Assembly: GCA_016178625.1 (NCBI GenBank)
Contig: JACOSX010000067.1
Coordinates: 1 to 32,974 of the forward strand
From: Ignavibacteria bacterium
GTDB taxonomy: Bacteria; Bacteroidota; Ignavibacteria; UBA10030; SZUA-254
Length of the DNA stretch: 32,974 nucleotides
Reading direction: 5' to 3'
The notes beneath the pieces were generated by a model that saw only the letters and a program-made list of their open reading frames with translations, was not told where the DNA came from and searched no databases. Shown in pieces: positions 21,605-29,977 of the stretch. The position numbers and the translations under genes were made by a program. Numbering within the stretch: position 1 is the first letter of the stretch; every line of letters starts with the position of its first letter.

Positions 21605-22493
21605 AATTCTTCTCCTTAAAAAGAATAAAACTCAAACTGATTGCAGAAAAAAGGAGATGCTTTTGCGTTAGGGATGCGAAGGGCGAACGAAGTGAGGTGC
21701 GAAGCACGGGAGCAAAGCGAACCCCGAAGCAGCCCGACCCCACCCAGCTTTTGGGTGGGGGAACGCCCGAATAAAAACTATGACCCGATTCACTCAAGGA
21801 ATTCCGAACCCGCCCGCCCCAATCGCCTGCTTTGGTAATATAAACAAAGTCAAAGAAACGTAGCATTCCTTGTTGTTGGGGGTTAGTTATTTCTTTGTAG
21901 AAGTTAGTTGTGATGAAACCAACCTTGAAGTTTACCTGCGCTTGGTAGGAGAGTTCATACTTTGTTTTGATGGATTGGCAATCATCGGCAGTGGCAATGT
22001 CCATCAAAAGTTTCCATTTGTAAGTTTGTCCAACACGTTCACGAAGAGAAGTTTTCATTGAGTATATGATGACAGGTTTCTCAAGAGTATGAGCCTTGCT
22101 ATAAATCAACAAATCGATGTCTGGCTTCTGGATATCCTTGCCAACCTTGATCGTGGCGTATTCGTTAACGATGCGATGTCGCTTCCGCTTGAGCGTAATC
22201 TCAATATCTTCTGAAAGAATACCTACCTGCTGGTGTCTGATGAGTGTGTAGGCAACGAGCCCTTGAAAGGCGTTCCCAGCAACTGTCTTGCTCGCCTGGT
22301 CGAAGTCATTGATTACTCCCTGATCGATTCTTTTCTGAATGAGTTTGCCGACTTCGGGAATGCTACCCTGCATTATGTCGGTCAAACGGTTCATTGCTTG
22401 AGTGAGACCGACCTCCTGAGCCTCCTTCTCGAACTTCCTTTTCAGTGGGTTGAAGTAGTAACGACCTTCGAGTTCTTTGACTAGACCGTTCAA
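21582..22493 (-). CDS. BsaWI-like type II restriction endonuclease (CCGG family), 3' end replaced by repeat sequence
   Basis: 303 aa as read, of which about 221 look native. 'KPDIDLLIYS' (123-132) supplies the P-D pair, and 'IIYSMKTSLRERVGQTYKWKL' (142-162) the catalytic K147 and the R151-E152-R153 triad. R-(D/E)-R is the CCGG-recognition motif of this family. BsaWI itself cuts W^CCGGW; the specificity here is not certain. From about residue 222 (genome 21828 and below) the frame translates a GC-rich dispersed repeat, so the C-terminus is foreign. The start is TTG 22493, with an AGGAG site six bases upstream. No matching methyltransferase is next to it; the beta-class enzyme 19 kb away has no evident link. 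It may be inactive or may have lost its partner. Confidence 0.75.
   Translation of the reverse strand: MNGLVKELEGRYYFNPLKRKFEKEAQEVGLTQAMNRLTDIMQGSIPEVGKLIQKRIDQGVINDFDQASKTVAGNAFQGLVAYTLIRHQQVGILSEDIEITLKRKRHRIVNEYATIKVGKDIQKPDIDLLIYSKAHTLEKPVIIYSMKTSLRERVGQTYKWKLLMDIATADDCQSIKTKYELSYQAQVNFKVGFITTNFYKEITNPQQQGMLRFFDFVYITKAGDWGGRVRNSLSESGHSFYSGVPPPKSWVGSGCFGVRFAPVLRTSLRSPFASLTQKHLLFSAISLSFILFKEKNYAKQKSR
21661..21828. repeat. GC-rich dispersed repeat inserted in the restriction enzyme gene
   Basis: This stretch has the GCGTTAGGGATGCGAAGGGC...CGAACCCCGAAGCAGCCCGACCC pattern I know from repeats in Bacteroidota-type genomes. Within it is the hairpin CCCCACCC-AGCTTTT-GGGTGGGG (21738-21760). It makes up the last 80 codons of the restriction enzyme frame. 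Confidence 0.65.
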
Positions 22494-22567
22494 AGTGTTC
22501 TCCTGTGGTTGTGTGATTGATATTACTGCTTACGGTCATAATATAATCGCCTTTTTCTTTATTGATT

Positions 22568-24076
22568 TCACCTCCCTGCCGCCGACCACTCAGGCGTGAT
22601 CACCAGATCGATCCGGCGGTTCTTGACTCTGCCTTCCGGAGTGTCGTTGGTTGCAACAGGACGGCTCTCCCCGTAGCCTTGATGTTCCACAGGTATTTCT
22701 ACTCCCATGTTCGCCATCAGGTACTCAGCGACGGCTTTTGCACGGCTCTCCGAGAGCGTTTGGTTCGCATCATCGCTCCCCTGTGAATCGGTATGACCCT
22801 CAATAGTGATTCTGCAATGCGGGAATTTCTTAATCGCCTCTTGAACCTTCGTCAACAAACCATAGAACTCCGCTTCGATGGTGCTTTTCCCGACAGGGAA
22901 GGTCAAGCCATATAACCGGAGGACGATATTATTACCGTCGCGTAACACTTTTCCTTCATCCTCGGTGAACATTCCAGCAACTTGCTGGACTGTCTGCTCC
23001 TGTTGGTGGTGCACATCGATCTTCCGCTGAAGCTCCTTGCCTTCGTCTTGCAGCCGCCTCTCAGCTTCGGAGAGCGTGCCGAGTCTTCTCTCCATCAATG
23101 TTACCTGCTGTTTGAGGTTATCAATCTCGGTTTCTTTCTGCCTGATCGTTTCCGCAGCCTGCAGGAGGGCATCGGAGTTCTTGTTCACTTTGGCATCCCG
23201 TTCTTTGATTGCAGCGAGGGCATTCGCGACGGGTCTCGCGTATCCGCTATCAAAGCGCGAGAGAAATCCCAGCGCACCCGCGACAATCTGGAACTGCGAT
23301 TCCGCCGAGAGCATCGCATCTTCAAAACTCTCATCGGCTTGCTTCATTTTCTTGATCGTTTCATGGAGATAGATCGCGTGCGCCGCTTCATACTTCGCTT
23401 CTTGCGCGTACTGGCGCGCTTCGTCGGTGTCGTATCGGTTCTGCTTGAGCAGCTCCTCTGCGCGAGTTGCAAGCCGTTCCGCTTTCTCAAGCGTTTTTGG
23501 CGCATGATCCTTCACACTTAAAGCGTCTGCGCGTGCAAGCAACGCGCGTGCAGGCGATAGAAAATTTGCCTTGATTGCTTCCAACTCAGCCGTGCGATAA
23601 ATATCTTCAGCTTCTCCCGCAGATTGACGCGCGTCGCCGACATCTCCATCTTCCAGAGCAAGAGCAGCCTTTCTGAATTTCACCTCCGCCTTCGTCCAGA
23701 GTTCGCCGGACACCTTGGGCGCGCCGGCACTGTTGGCATCCGTTCGCGCCGACATCGTCTTGCTGAATGTGACTTCCGCAAGCTTGCATGCATCAACCGA
23801 TTTGGCAAAGTACGCGGCGGCATTCTTGATCTTCTCCCGGATGTCTTCTATGCTCTTACCCTTCTTGTATGCGTCATCCGCTTCGGCGTAATAGCTCATC
23901 GCCTTTTCGAAACTCTTCGGTGCGTAGATGTCCGCTTTCTTTTCCTTCGCCTGATTCATCACCTGGTCTGCCTCACCAAACAACTGAGATCGAAGGTTGT
24001 CCTGAGCAACGAGGCTCGTGCTTGTAAGGATGATTGAAAAGAAGACAACAAGAAAACTTACTCGTAGGACTGGCAT
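22568..24076 (-). CDS. OmpA-family peptidoglycan-binding protein with helical repeat region
   Basis: 502 aa from ATG 24076. AAGGAGG lies four to five bases before this ATG and a signal peptide follows at once (MPVLRVSFLVVFFSII..., ending LVAQ), so I prefer it to the longer frame starting at 24130. Residues 25-360 are helical and alanine-rich with repeated 'A..Y..A......G' units, like DUF4398-type helical repeats, with a coiled coil at about 305-360. The C-terminal part (370-495) is an OmpA domain: 'IEGHTDSQGSDDANQTLSESRAKAVAEYL' (425-453), with the D and R that bind peptidoglycan. It probably anchors the outer membrane to the cell wall. It is transcribed from the promoter at 24130-24158. Confidence 0.92.
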   Translation of the reverse strand: MPVLRVSFLVVFFSIILTSTSLVAQDNLRSQLFGEADQVMNQAKEKKADIYAPKSFEKAMSYYAEADDAYKKGKSIEDIREKIKNAAAYFAKSVDACKLAEVTFSKTMSARTDANSAGAPKVSGELWTKAEVKFRKAALALEDGDVGDARQSAGEAEDIYRTAELEAIKANFLSPARALLARADALSVKDHAPKTLEKAERLATRAEELLKQNRYDTDEARQYAQEAKYEAAHAIYLHETIKKMKQADESFEDAMLSAESQFQIVAGALGFLSRFDSGYARPVANALAAIKERDAKVNKNSDALLQAAETIRQKETEIDNLKQQVTLMERRLGTLSEAERRLQDEGKELQRKIDVHHQQEQTVQQVAGMFTEDEGKVLRDGNNIVLRLYGLTFPVGKSTIEAEFYGLLTKVQEAIKKFPHCRITIEGHTDSQGSDDANQTLSESRAKAVAEYLMANMGVEIPVEHQGYGESRPVATNDTPEGRVKNRRIDLVITPEWSAAGR

Positions 24077-24129
24077 GTACCCTCCTTTTTCACTGTGAGA
24101 GACGAATGTGGAACAAAATATTTCCCGCA

Positions 24130-24158
24130 AATATACCCCAATTTGGAATGACTGTCAA
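24130..24158 (-). promoter_or_regulatory. Promoter of the OmpA-family gene
   Basis: On the minus strand: TTGACA (24158-24153), a 17-base spacer, then TATATT (24135-24130). The sequence after it continues TG, so TATATTTG also fits the Bacteroidota TAnnTTTG -7 element. The leader would be about 46 bases to ATG 24076. The same hexamers and spacer occur at 29700-29728. Confidence 0.7.
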
Positions 24159-24236
24159 GATATGGCTGCAATGAGGATGCATGATGATTATTGAAGAGAA
24201 GGATTTGGGCACGCTCTGTCACACTCGGTTAACCTT

Positions 24237-25526
24237 TCAATCAAGACGAGCCAAATACGCTCTCGCAAGCAAACTCACAGGGTGCATCACCTCCATCTTC
24301 AATCCAAACTTCTTGATGCCATAGTGAAGCTGGAGATGGCAGCCCGGATTTGCCGTTGCAACGATATCTGCATGAGTCGAGGCGAGATTTTCCATCTTGC
24401 GCTCGAGGAGTTTCATTGAATCGTCGAAGCGGACAATGTTATAGATGCCTGCACTGCCGCAGCACCACGTCGACTCGGGAAGCTCAACGAACTCGACCCC
24501 CGGAATCGATGTAATCAATCGCCGCGGCTCGTGACTGATCTTCTGTGTGTGCACGAGATGGCAAGCATCATGATAGGTAACGCGTTTATTGAGCGATGTG
24601 ATCGGCTTCGGAAGTTCTATCCCTGCGAGGAACTCCGTGACATCTTTGCTTTTTTTTGATATTTCGGCTGCCCTTGACGCGTATTCGGCATCGTCTGCGA
24701 ACAGTCTCCCATACTCCTTCAAGAATGCGCCGCACCCAGCAGAGTCGACAATCAAAGCTTCGTAATTGTGTTTCTCAAACGCTTCAATATTGTTCCGAGC
24801 GAGAGATTTCGCCCCCTCAACATCGCCATTGTGACCATGCAACGAACCACAGCAGACTTGCTCCTTCGGAATCACCACCTCGTACCCCGCCTTGACGAGA
24901 ACACCAACCGCATCGCGATGGATGGACGGAAAGGCAACATTCATGATACAGCCTGAAAGAAACGCAACGCGACCGAGTGGTTTGCCTTTTGGAGAGATTA
25001 CTTCGGGCACATCATCGTCAAAGAATTCATCACTCACCTGAGGCAACAATTGGTGTTTCGCGTGGATGCGATCAGAAAACAAACTCAAGATTCCGGATTG
25101 ATCAACTGCATCCTGTAGTCCACTCTTGAAATAGAGCTTCATCAATCGCGCTGCCATCTTCGTGCGAGACTTGGAAGCAAGAACTCCTCGAAGAAAAAGT
25201 TTCTTGAAAAGCCGTAGCGAAAGTGGTTCCTGTCCTTGCTGCGAAATAATGTGGCGGGCATCTTCCACAAGCGATCCGTACTGCACTCCCGCAGGGCAGG
25301 CGGTCTGGCACGCCTGACAGTCCAAACAGAAATACATCTCGTTTACGAATTCATCAGACAATTGGAGCGAGCCGTCGTGAAGAGACCTGATGAGACGAAT
25401 CCTTCCGCGAGGAGATGACTGTTCTTGATACGTCATCGCGTAAGTAGGGCAAACAGGCAAACACATGCCGCAATGGATGCAATGACTGAGCACGTCATCG
25501 ATGTGCCGGAGCGTCGCGTCACTCAT
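24237..25526 (-). CDS. glcF: Glycolate oxidase iron-sulfur subunit GlcF
   Basis: 429 aa. The listed long frame begins at 25598, but ATG 25526 overlaps the rhomboid stop as ATGA and has GGAG six bases before it, so I use it. Two 4Fe-4S clusters are seen: C16-I-H-C19-G-M-C22-x3-C26 and C67-x2-C70-x2-C73-x3-C77, followed by the CCG cysteine-rich motifs 'VCCGSLHGHNGD' and 'WCCGSAGIYN'. This is the GlcF (or lactate-oxidase-like) Fe-S subunit that passes electrons from the flavin subunit to the quinone pool. Its partner GlcD is encoded at the start of the same run. No separate GlcE was seen. Confidence 0.9.
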   Translation of the reverse strand: MSDATLRHIDDVLSHCIHCGMCLPVCPTYAMTYQEQSSPRGRIRLIRSLHDGSLQLSDEFVNEMYFCLDCQACQTACPAGVQYGSLVEDARHIISQQGQEPLSLRLFKKLFLRGVLASKSRTKMAARLMKLYFKSGLQDAVDQSGILSLFSDRIHAKHQLLPQVSDEFFDDDVPEVISPKGKPLGRVAFLSGCIMNVAFPSIHRDAVGVLVKAGYEVVIPKEQVCCGSLHGHNGDVEGAKSLARNNIEAFEKHNYEALIVDSAGCGAFLKEYGRLFADDAEYASRAAEISKKSKDVTEFLAGIELPKPITSLNKRVTYHDACHLVHTQKISHEPRRLITSIPGVEFVELPESTWCCGSAGIYNIVRFDDSMKLLERKMENLASTHADIVATANPGCHLQLHYGIKKFGLKMEVMHPVSLLARAYLARLD

Positions 25527-26197
25527 TTCCATCTCCGCTTCTTCAGGAGTGGAACCATTACCACACCAATCGCAAATCCACCAATATGTGCCCACCATGC
25601 AACCCCACCGGCGTCTCCACCAATGCCGAGCGTCATCACTCCGCTAAAGATCTGCATGAGAAACCAGATACCCAGGAACAGGAACGCGGGTAATTCAACA
25701 ATCTGAAAAAAGAAAAAAATTGGAATGAGCGTGGAAACTTTTGCCGTGGGGAACATGAGAATATAGGCACCGAGGATACCTGCGATTGCGCCGCTCGCTC
25801 CTACCATTGGAACCTCTGATCTTGTGTTGATGAATGCCTGCGTCAAAGCAGCTGCAATACCCGCGAGCAAATAAAACACAAGATATTTCGCGTGTCCGAA
25901 TCGGTCTTCAACGTTATCACCGAACACATAGAGGAACAGCATGTTGCCGAGAAGATGGAGCCATCCTCCGTGCAGGAACATCGAAGTAAACAGTGGGATG
26001 ACTGTCGATACGCCCAAGTATAGTGATTGATTCTCACCAAACATGCGAGCGGGGACAACACCGAATGTGAAGATCAAATTCTGGAAGTGCCGCCCAAGCG
26101 AGACTTCGAACAGAAACACCACGACGTTGACAACAATCAGCGTGTAGTTGACAAAAGGGACTGTGTTCGATGGATTAGCGTCGCGGAGGGGAATCAT
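25523..26197 (-). CDS. Rhomboid-family intramembrane serine protease
   Basis: 224 aa with about six membrane helices. The catalytic pair is S135 in 'GASGAIAG' (133-140) and H204 in 'WWAHIGGF' (201-208). 'HGGWLHLLGNMLFLYVFGDNVE' (76-97) carries the conserved H81 and N85 of the rhomboid core. Such enzymes cut transmembrane or signal-linked substrates in the bilayer. It sits between the esterase and glcF, and its last bases overlap glcF (ATGA), so the two are translated together; why a protease lies in this operon is unclear. The ATG has no strong ribosome site. Confidence 0.93.
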   Translation of the reverse strand: MIPLRDANPSNTVPFVNYTLIVVNVVVFLFEVSLGRHFQNLIFTFGVVPARMFGENQSLYLGVSTVIPLFTSMFLHGGWLHLLGNMLFLYVFGDNVEDRFGHAKYLVFYLLAGIAAALTQAFINTRSEVPMVGASGAIAGILGAYILMFPTAKVSTLIPIFFFFQIVELPAFLFLGIWFLMQIFSGVMTLGIGGDAGGVAWWAHIGGFAIGVVMVPLLKKRRWK

Positions 26198-26266
26198 TCT
26201 TTAGATTTCGGATTTTTGGCCGAAGAGTAAGGGAGAAGGATAAGTTCACTACGATGTTACTCTTAC

Positions 26267-26281
26267 CGACCATAGTGGTCG
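26267..26281. repeat. Perfect CGACCA-TAG-TGGTCG palindrome
   Basis: A 6-bp-stem palindrome in the 118-base gap upstream of the rhomboid gene. It could be an operator or a hairpin; no T-run follows, so a terminator is unlikely. Confidence 0.4.
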
Positions 26282-26315
26282 TACCTGCATCGCATCAGTT
26301 ATTAATGTTCATCGA

Positions 26316-26966
26316 TCAGATGTGCTTCGTCAGCCACTGCATCATATCATTAAGGCTTTCCTCACTGATTTGATGTCCCATCTCGTACTCTCGATAGGTG
26401 ACCGAGGCATGAGCGTTATTCAGCAACTCCTTTGCCCTACGACCGAATGCTACAGGTATAACCGGATCGTACAGACCGTGAGAGACAAGAAAAGGTTTGC
26501 CTTTGACTTTGTCCCACTGAAACTGCAACTCTGTGTCTTCAGGAACATACCCACTGTTGGCAATCACTCCCACGATAGCTTCCGGCTTCGTGAGCGCAAT
26601 CGAATACGACATCATCGTTCCCATACTGAAACCGCAAAAGATTACTCGGGCGGGATCGACGGGATAGGCTCCCTTCACATCGTCGAAGAATTGTGATAGT
26701 TTGCTATAACTCTCTGCGAACATCTTCGGCTCTGGCTTGCCCACTTCCTCTATTTCGTACCACGTGAATCCGCCGCCATATTGAAAAGCAAACGGTGCCC
26801 GTGCACTGATGAGGAGCAGCCGTTCGTCAAGATATTCCGCAAGTCCGAGAAGATCGTCCTCATTCGCCCCGCGTCCATGAAGCAAAATCAGGGTTGGACT
26901 CTTCCCTGAACTTTTCTTCTTGGGCTGAAGCACTTTATGGATGAGTGTGGTTTGGATAAGATTCAT
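26316..26966 (-). CDS. Phospholipase/carboxylesterase-family hydrolase, MhqD-like
   Basis: 216 aa alpha/beta hydrolase of the Abhydrolase_2 (esterase) family. S114 is in 'GFSMG' (112-116), D167 in 'GLYDPVIP' and H198 in 'MGHQIS', and the oxyanion loop is 'LLHGRGANEDDL' (28-39). It ends close to the rhomboid gene and follows the dioxygenase by 18 bases. In Bacillus the same pair, dioxygenase MhqO and esterase MhqD, acts in hydroquinone detoxification; I infer a similar role here from the pairing, not from direct evidence. Confidence 0.88.
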   Translation of the reverse strand: MNLIQTTLIHKVLQPKKKSSGKSPTLILLHGRGANEDDLLGLAEYLDERLLLISARAPFAFQYGGGFTWYEIEEVGKPEPKMFAESYSKLSQFFDDVKGAYPVDPARVIFCGFSMGTMMSYSIALTKPEAIVGVIANSGYVPEDTELQFQWDKVKGKPFLVSHGLYDPVIPVAFGRRAKELLNNAHASVTYREYEMGHQISEESLNDMMQWLTKHI

Positions 26967-26984
26967 CGACTCAATGCAAATGTT

Positions 26985-28046
26985 TCATACCTGTTCGATG
27001 GGCGTTAATGATTCTTCAATTCTTTTTCTGTCATTCTCCAACCATGCCGGCAACTTCAAGGTTGTTCCAAGCTTCTCCTTTTCTTCATCGATCAGAAATC
27101 CTGGTCCGAGCGTCGCAATTTCAAGAATATGTCCATCAGGATCCTGAAAGTAAATCGACTTGAAATAGACCCGATCCATCACCGGCGTGACTTGCACGCC
27201 AGCTTTTACAAGCTTTGTTCGCCACTGGAGTTGAATTTCTGCATTTCCCACGGCAAAAGCAACATGATGCGTCATGCCAGTACCGATTTGTCCCCGCCGC
27301 ATTTTCTCCGGCGGATAACCGAAATAGGTGATGATGGTTCCCGGGTTTCCGTCACCAACACCGAAATAATAGTGAGGCGATGTCGTGTCATCATAGTTGA
27401 CGGTGCGTTTCACAAGCCTCATGCCGAGCGTTTCAGCATAGAATTCTGTCGTCTCATCTATGTTCGATGAGATCGCAGTGATATGATGCAGACCCAAGAG
27501 ACGCATATCGGATGTAATCTCCTTAACGGGGGTAATCCACATGAGTCGTGCGATCTCCTCCTCCTTCCGACCGAAGCGAGTCAATTCAATTGGCGGACTG
27601 ATCATCTTACTGCCGAGCTCACTTGCATCTTCATCAACTGTCCAGCCCGGAAGACGTGTTGCGATTTCAAGAATTAATCCGTCGGGGTCTTCAAAGTAAA
27701 TCGAAGTGAAATACTTTCGATTGTATGGACCTGTCACGCCGATCTTATGATCAATAAGCCATCGCTTCCATTTGAGCTGTGCCTCGGAAGATTCCACGAC
27801 GAGAGCGAGGTGGTGTGTCGTGCCGATGCCCCAGTGCCCTTTCGGCAGGCTCGACCACTCGAAGAACGTAATCAATGTACCCGGCTTGCCAGTCTCATCG
27901 CCGAAGTACAGATGGTACACGCCGGGATCATCGAAGTTCACGGTCTTCTTCACGAGACGCAATCCGAGGATCTTCGCGTAGAACTCAAGCGTGCGTTGCG
28001 CGTTGGAGCAAACAGCGGTTAGATGGTGGATGCCGATGATAGACAT
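26985..28046 (-). CDS. Tandem-VOC ring-cleaving dioxygenase, MhqO-like
   Basis: 353 aa made of two similar VOC (glyoxalase-type) halves. The first begins 'IGIHHLTAVCSN' (4-15) and the second 'LGLHHITAISSN' (184-195). Each carries an H-H pair at the start and an E near the end ('LILEIATRLPG', E127; 'HILEIATLGPG', E309); H261 ('THHVAFAVG') also fits the metal ligands. This two-domain layout matches extradiol dioxygenases that open hydroquinone-type rings with iron. The MhqD-like esterase follows at once. The leader before the ATG has the degenerate repeat also found near 3654. Confidence 0.9.
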   Translation of the reverse strand: MSIIGIHHLTAVCSNAQRTLEFYAKILGLRLVKKTVNFDDPGVYHLYFGDETGKPGTLITFFEWSSLPKGHWGIGTTHHLALVVESSEAQLKWKRWLIDHKIGVTGPYNRKYFTSIYFEDPDGLILEIATRLPGWTVDEDASELGSKMISPPIELTRFGRKEEEIARLMWITPVKEITSDMRLLGLHHITAISSNIDETTEFYAETLGMRLVKRTVNYDDTTSPHYYFGVGDGNPGTIITYFGYPPEKMRRGQIGTGMTHHVAFAVGNAEIQLQWRTKLVKAGVQVTPVMDRVYFKSIYFQDPDGHILEIATLGPGFLIDEEKEKLGTTLKLPAWLENDRKRIEESLTPIEQV

Positions 28047-28146
28047 GGGTGGATGTCAGATGTGCGATATGCGATATGCATCAAAAGAGTAGGACTCTTT
28101 AAGTAGCGCGCACATTTTACTTTTGAATTTTACTTTTTGAATTGAT

Positions 28147-29601
28147 TCATATCCACGCCACTTCTTCAAACTTCTTAATCTGATCTCGATCCCTCGGCAG
28201 CCGTCCTTCGCATTTCGGCTTGAGATCAAAGACTTTTCCGGGGTTCAGAATATTGTTCGGGTCCATCATCTGCTTTAACGTCCGCATCATCTGGACAGAT
28301 GGAGAGCCGACCATTTTTTCCAGCAAGCGTTTCTTGTAGAGGCCTACGCCATGCTCACCAGTGATTGTCCCACCCATTTCGATCGCAGCTTCCTCTACCT
28401 CGAAGACGGTCTTCTCAGCGCGTGCGAAGGCTTCTTTATCCCGCTCGTCAGTCATATAGTTCGGGTGGAGATTGCCATCACCAGCGTGACCGAAGTTCCC
28501 GATCATGACATCATTCTTCTTTCCGATCTCACGGATGCGTTCAACTAATCGGGCAAGGTCTGCGCGAGGAACAGCAACATCTTCCATGATCGTCGTTGGC
28601 TTCACTCGTGCAAGTGAAGTGAATGCTGATCGGCGTGCAACCTTCAGCCGAGTCGATTCCCGTTCGTCTTGCGCGACCTTGATCGAGGTCGCATGATGCT
28701 TCTTGCATATCTCAGCGATGAGCACGGCATCCTCTTCGACGACAACGTTCCTCCCATCAACTTCGATCAGCAGGATCGCCTCTGATTCGATGGGGAGACC
28801 GAGATGGGCATAATCTTCCACACACCGGATCGTCGTGTTGTCCAGGAATTCCAGCATCGCGGGTGTTATCTTCGCTGCAATAATCGCAGAGACCGTTTTC
28901 GCTGCGTCATCCATCGAAGAATAAAAGGCGAGCATCGTTTTGTATGCTTCAGGTTTGGGGATCATCTTCAACAAAATCTTCGTGAATATCCCCAGCGTTC
29001 CCTCCGAGCCGACAAGAACACTTTTGAGATCGTAGCCTGCGACATCTTTGACTGACTTTCCGCCGGTGTGGAGGATCTCACCTGTCGGCAATACTACTTC
29101 CAAGCCGAGAACATAGTTCTTGGTGACACCATATTTGAGCCCACGTAACCCCCCCGAGTTTTCCGCGACGTTGCCGCCGACCGTGCAGATACTCGAGCTT
29201 CCGGGATCGGGCGGATAGAGGAAGCCGAGCTTCTCGACTGCTGCGTGAAGATTGGCTGTGATAACACCCGGCTCGACCGCGACTGTCAAATTCTCCTGAT
29301 CGATCTCGAGGATGTGGTTCCAGTGATTGGTGAGGAGGACGATGGAATTCTCCAGCGGCAGCGCTCCTCCGCTGAGTCCGGTGCCTGAGCCGCGAGGGAC
29401 AATGGGGAAGTTTTCTTCATTGGCAAGCTTGACGATTTCAGAAATTTGTTCTGCAGTTGATGGACGGACGACCACTTCGGGAAGCTGCGGCTTCATCGCC
29501 GTTGCATCGTAGGAATAAGCGATGCGGGATTCGAGAGAATCGAGAACGTTCTCAGACCCGACGATCGCTCGCATCCGCTTAAGAATAGAGGCGTTCATCA
29601 T
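28147..29601 (-). CDS. glcD: Glycolate oxidase FAD subunit GlcD
   Basis: 484 aa. The FAD-binding part has 'RPSTAEQISEIVKLAN', 'PIVPRGSGTGLSGGALP' and 'YPPDPGSSSICTVGGNVAENSGG'. The C-terminal FAD-linked oxidase domain has 'NFGHAGDGNLHPN' and 'TGEHGVGLYKKRLLEKM'. These match GlcD/D-lactate-dehydrogenase-type oxidases of 2-hydroxy acids. With GlcF it should form the membrane-associated glycolate oxidase that gives glyoxylate; lactate as the substrate is also possible. It opens the run, and glcF closes it about 2.6 kb further downstream. ATG 29601 or the next ATG 29598 could be the start. Confidence 0.92.
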   Translation of the reverse strand: MMNASILKRMRAIVGSENVLDSLESRIAYSYDATAMKPQLPEVVVRPSTAEQISEIVKLANEENFPIVPRGSGTGLSGGALPLENSIVLLTNHWNHILEIDQENLTVAVEPGVITANLHAAVEKLGFLYPPDPGSSSICTVGGNVAENSGGLRGLKYGVTKNYVLGLEVVLPTGEILHTGGKSVKDVAGYDLKSVLVGSEGTLGIFTKILLKMIPKPEAYKTMLAFYSSMDDAAKTVSAIIAAKITPAMLEFLDNTTIRCVEDYAHLGLPIESEAILLIEVDGRNVVVEEDAVLIAEICKKHHATSIKVAQDERESTRLKVARRSAFTSLARVKPTTIMEDVAVPRADLARLVERIREIGKKNDVMIGNFGHAGDGNLHPNYMTDERDKEAFARAEKTVFEVEEAAIEMGGTITGEHGVGLYKKRLLEKMVGSPSVQMMRTLKQMMDPNNILNPGKVFDLKPKCEGRLPRDRDQIKKFEEVAWI

Positions 29602-29977
29602 CGTTTCGAGAGGAACGTAATGAATTCGAGCCTGAAAATCAAGAAATTGCTTCCCCGGACTTAGCCACCACGATTATTCACATTGAATCAAAATCGCTAT
29701 TGACAAGTAACCGTCTATTCTATATATTTCCACATCACTTCTTTACTGATATCACAGCACATCACCGAACGCACACGTCCCGCTTTGTTCGGTATGATTC
29801 AATTCTAACGGGAGAAGCATTCCCTTCGTTTCAAGAGATAACTCTTTTGTTCCAAGCGGTCGTCGTGGGAAGGACAATTCCAAGAGGGAGATTGCTATGC
29901 AGCGACGTCCGCTGAGATAAGCAATATTGGAGTAACCTAATCACAATACATTTCCACAATTCATAAGGAGTCGCATC
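29602..29977. other. 376-base divergent intergenic region
   Basis: It separates glcD (minus) from the dockerin/T9SS gene (plus). It contains the promoter at 29700-29728 and then a leader of about 240 bases. No RNA family was recognised in the leader and no hairpin I trust was found. The nearer-glcD half has a weak TTGATT-N17-TACGTT sequence on the minus strand (about 29612-29640), which I do not call as a promoter. Confidence 0.5.
29700..29728 (+). promoter_or_regulatory. Promoter for the dockerin/T9SS gene
   Basis: TTGACA (29700-29705), a 17-base spacer and TATATT (29723-29728): all six -35 bases and five of six -10 bases match the sigma-70 consensus. It has the same hexamers and spacing as the promoter at 24130-24158. 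Transcription would start near 29735 and leave a leader of about 240 bases. Confidence 0.65.

Noticed and set aside
29700-29915. 71-aa plus-strand frame upstream of the dockerin/T9SS gene
   Set aside because: It overlaps the promoter, has no ribosome site and no protein-like pattern.
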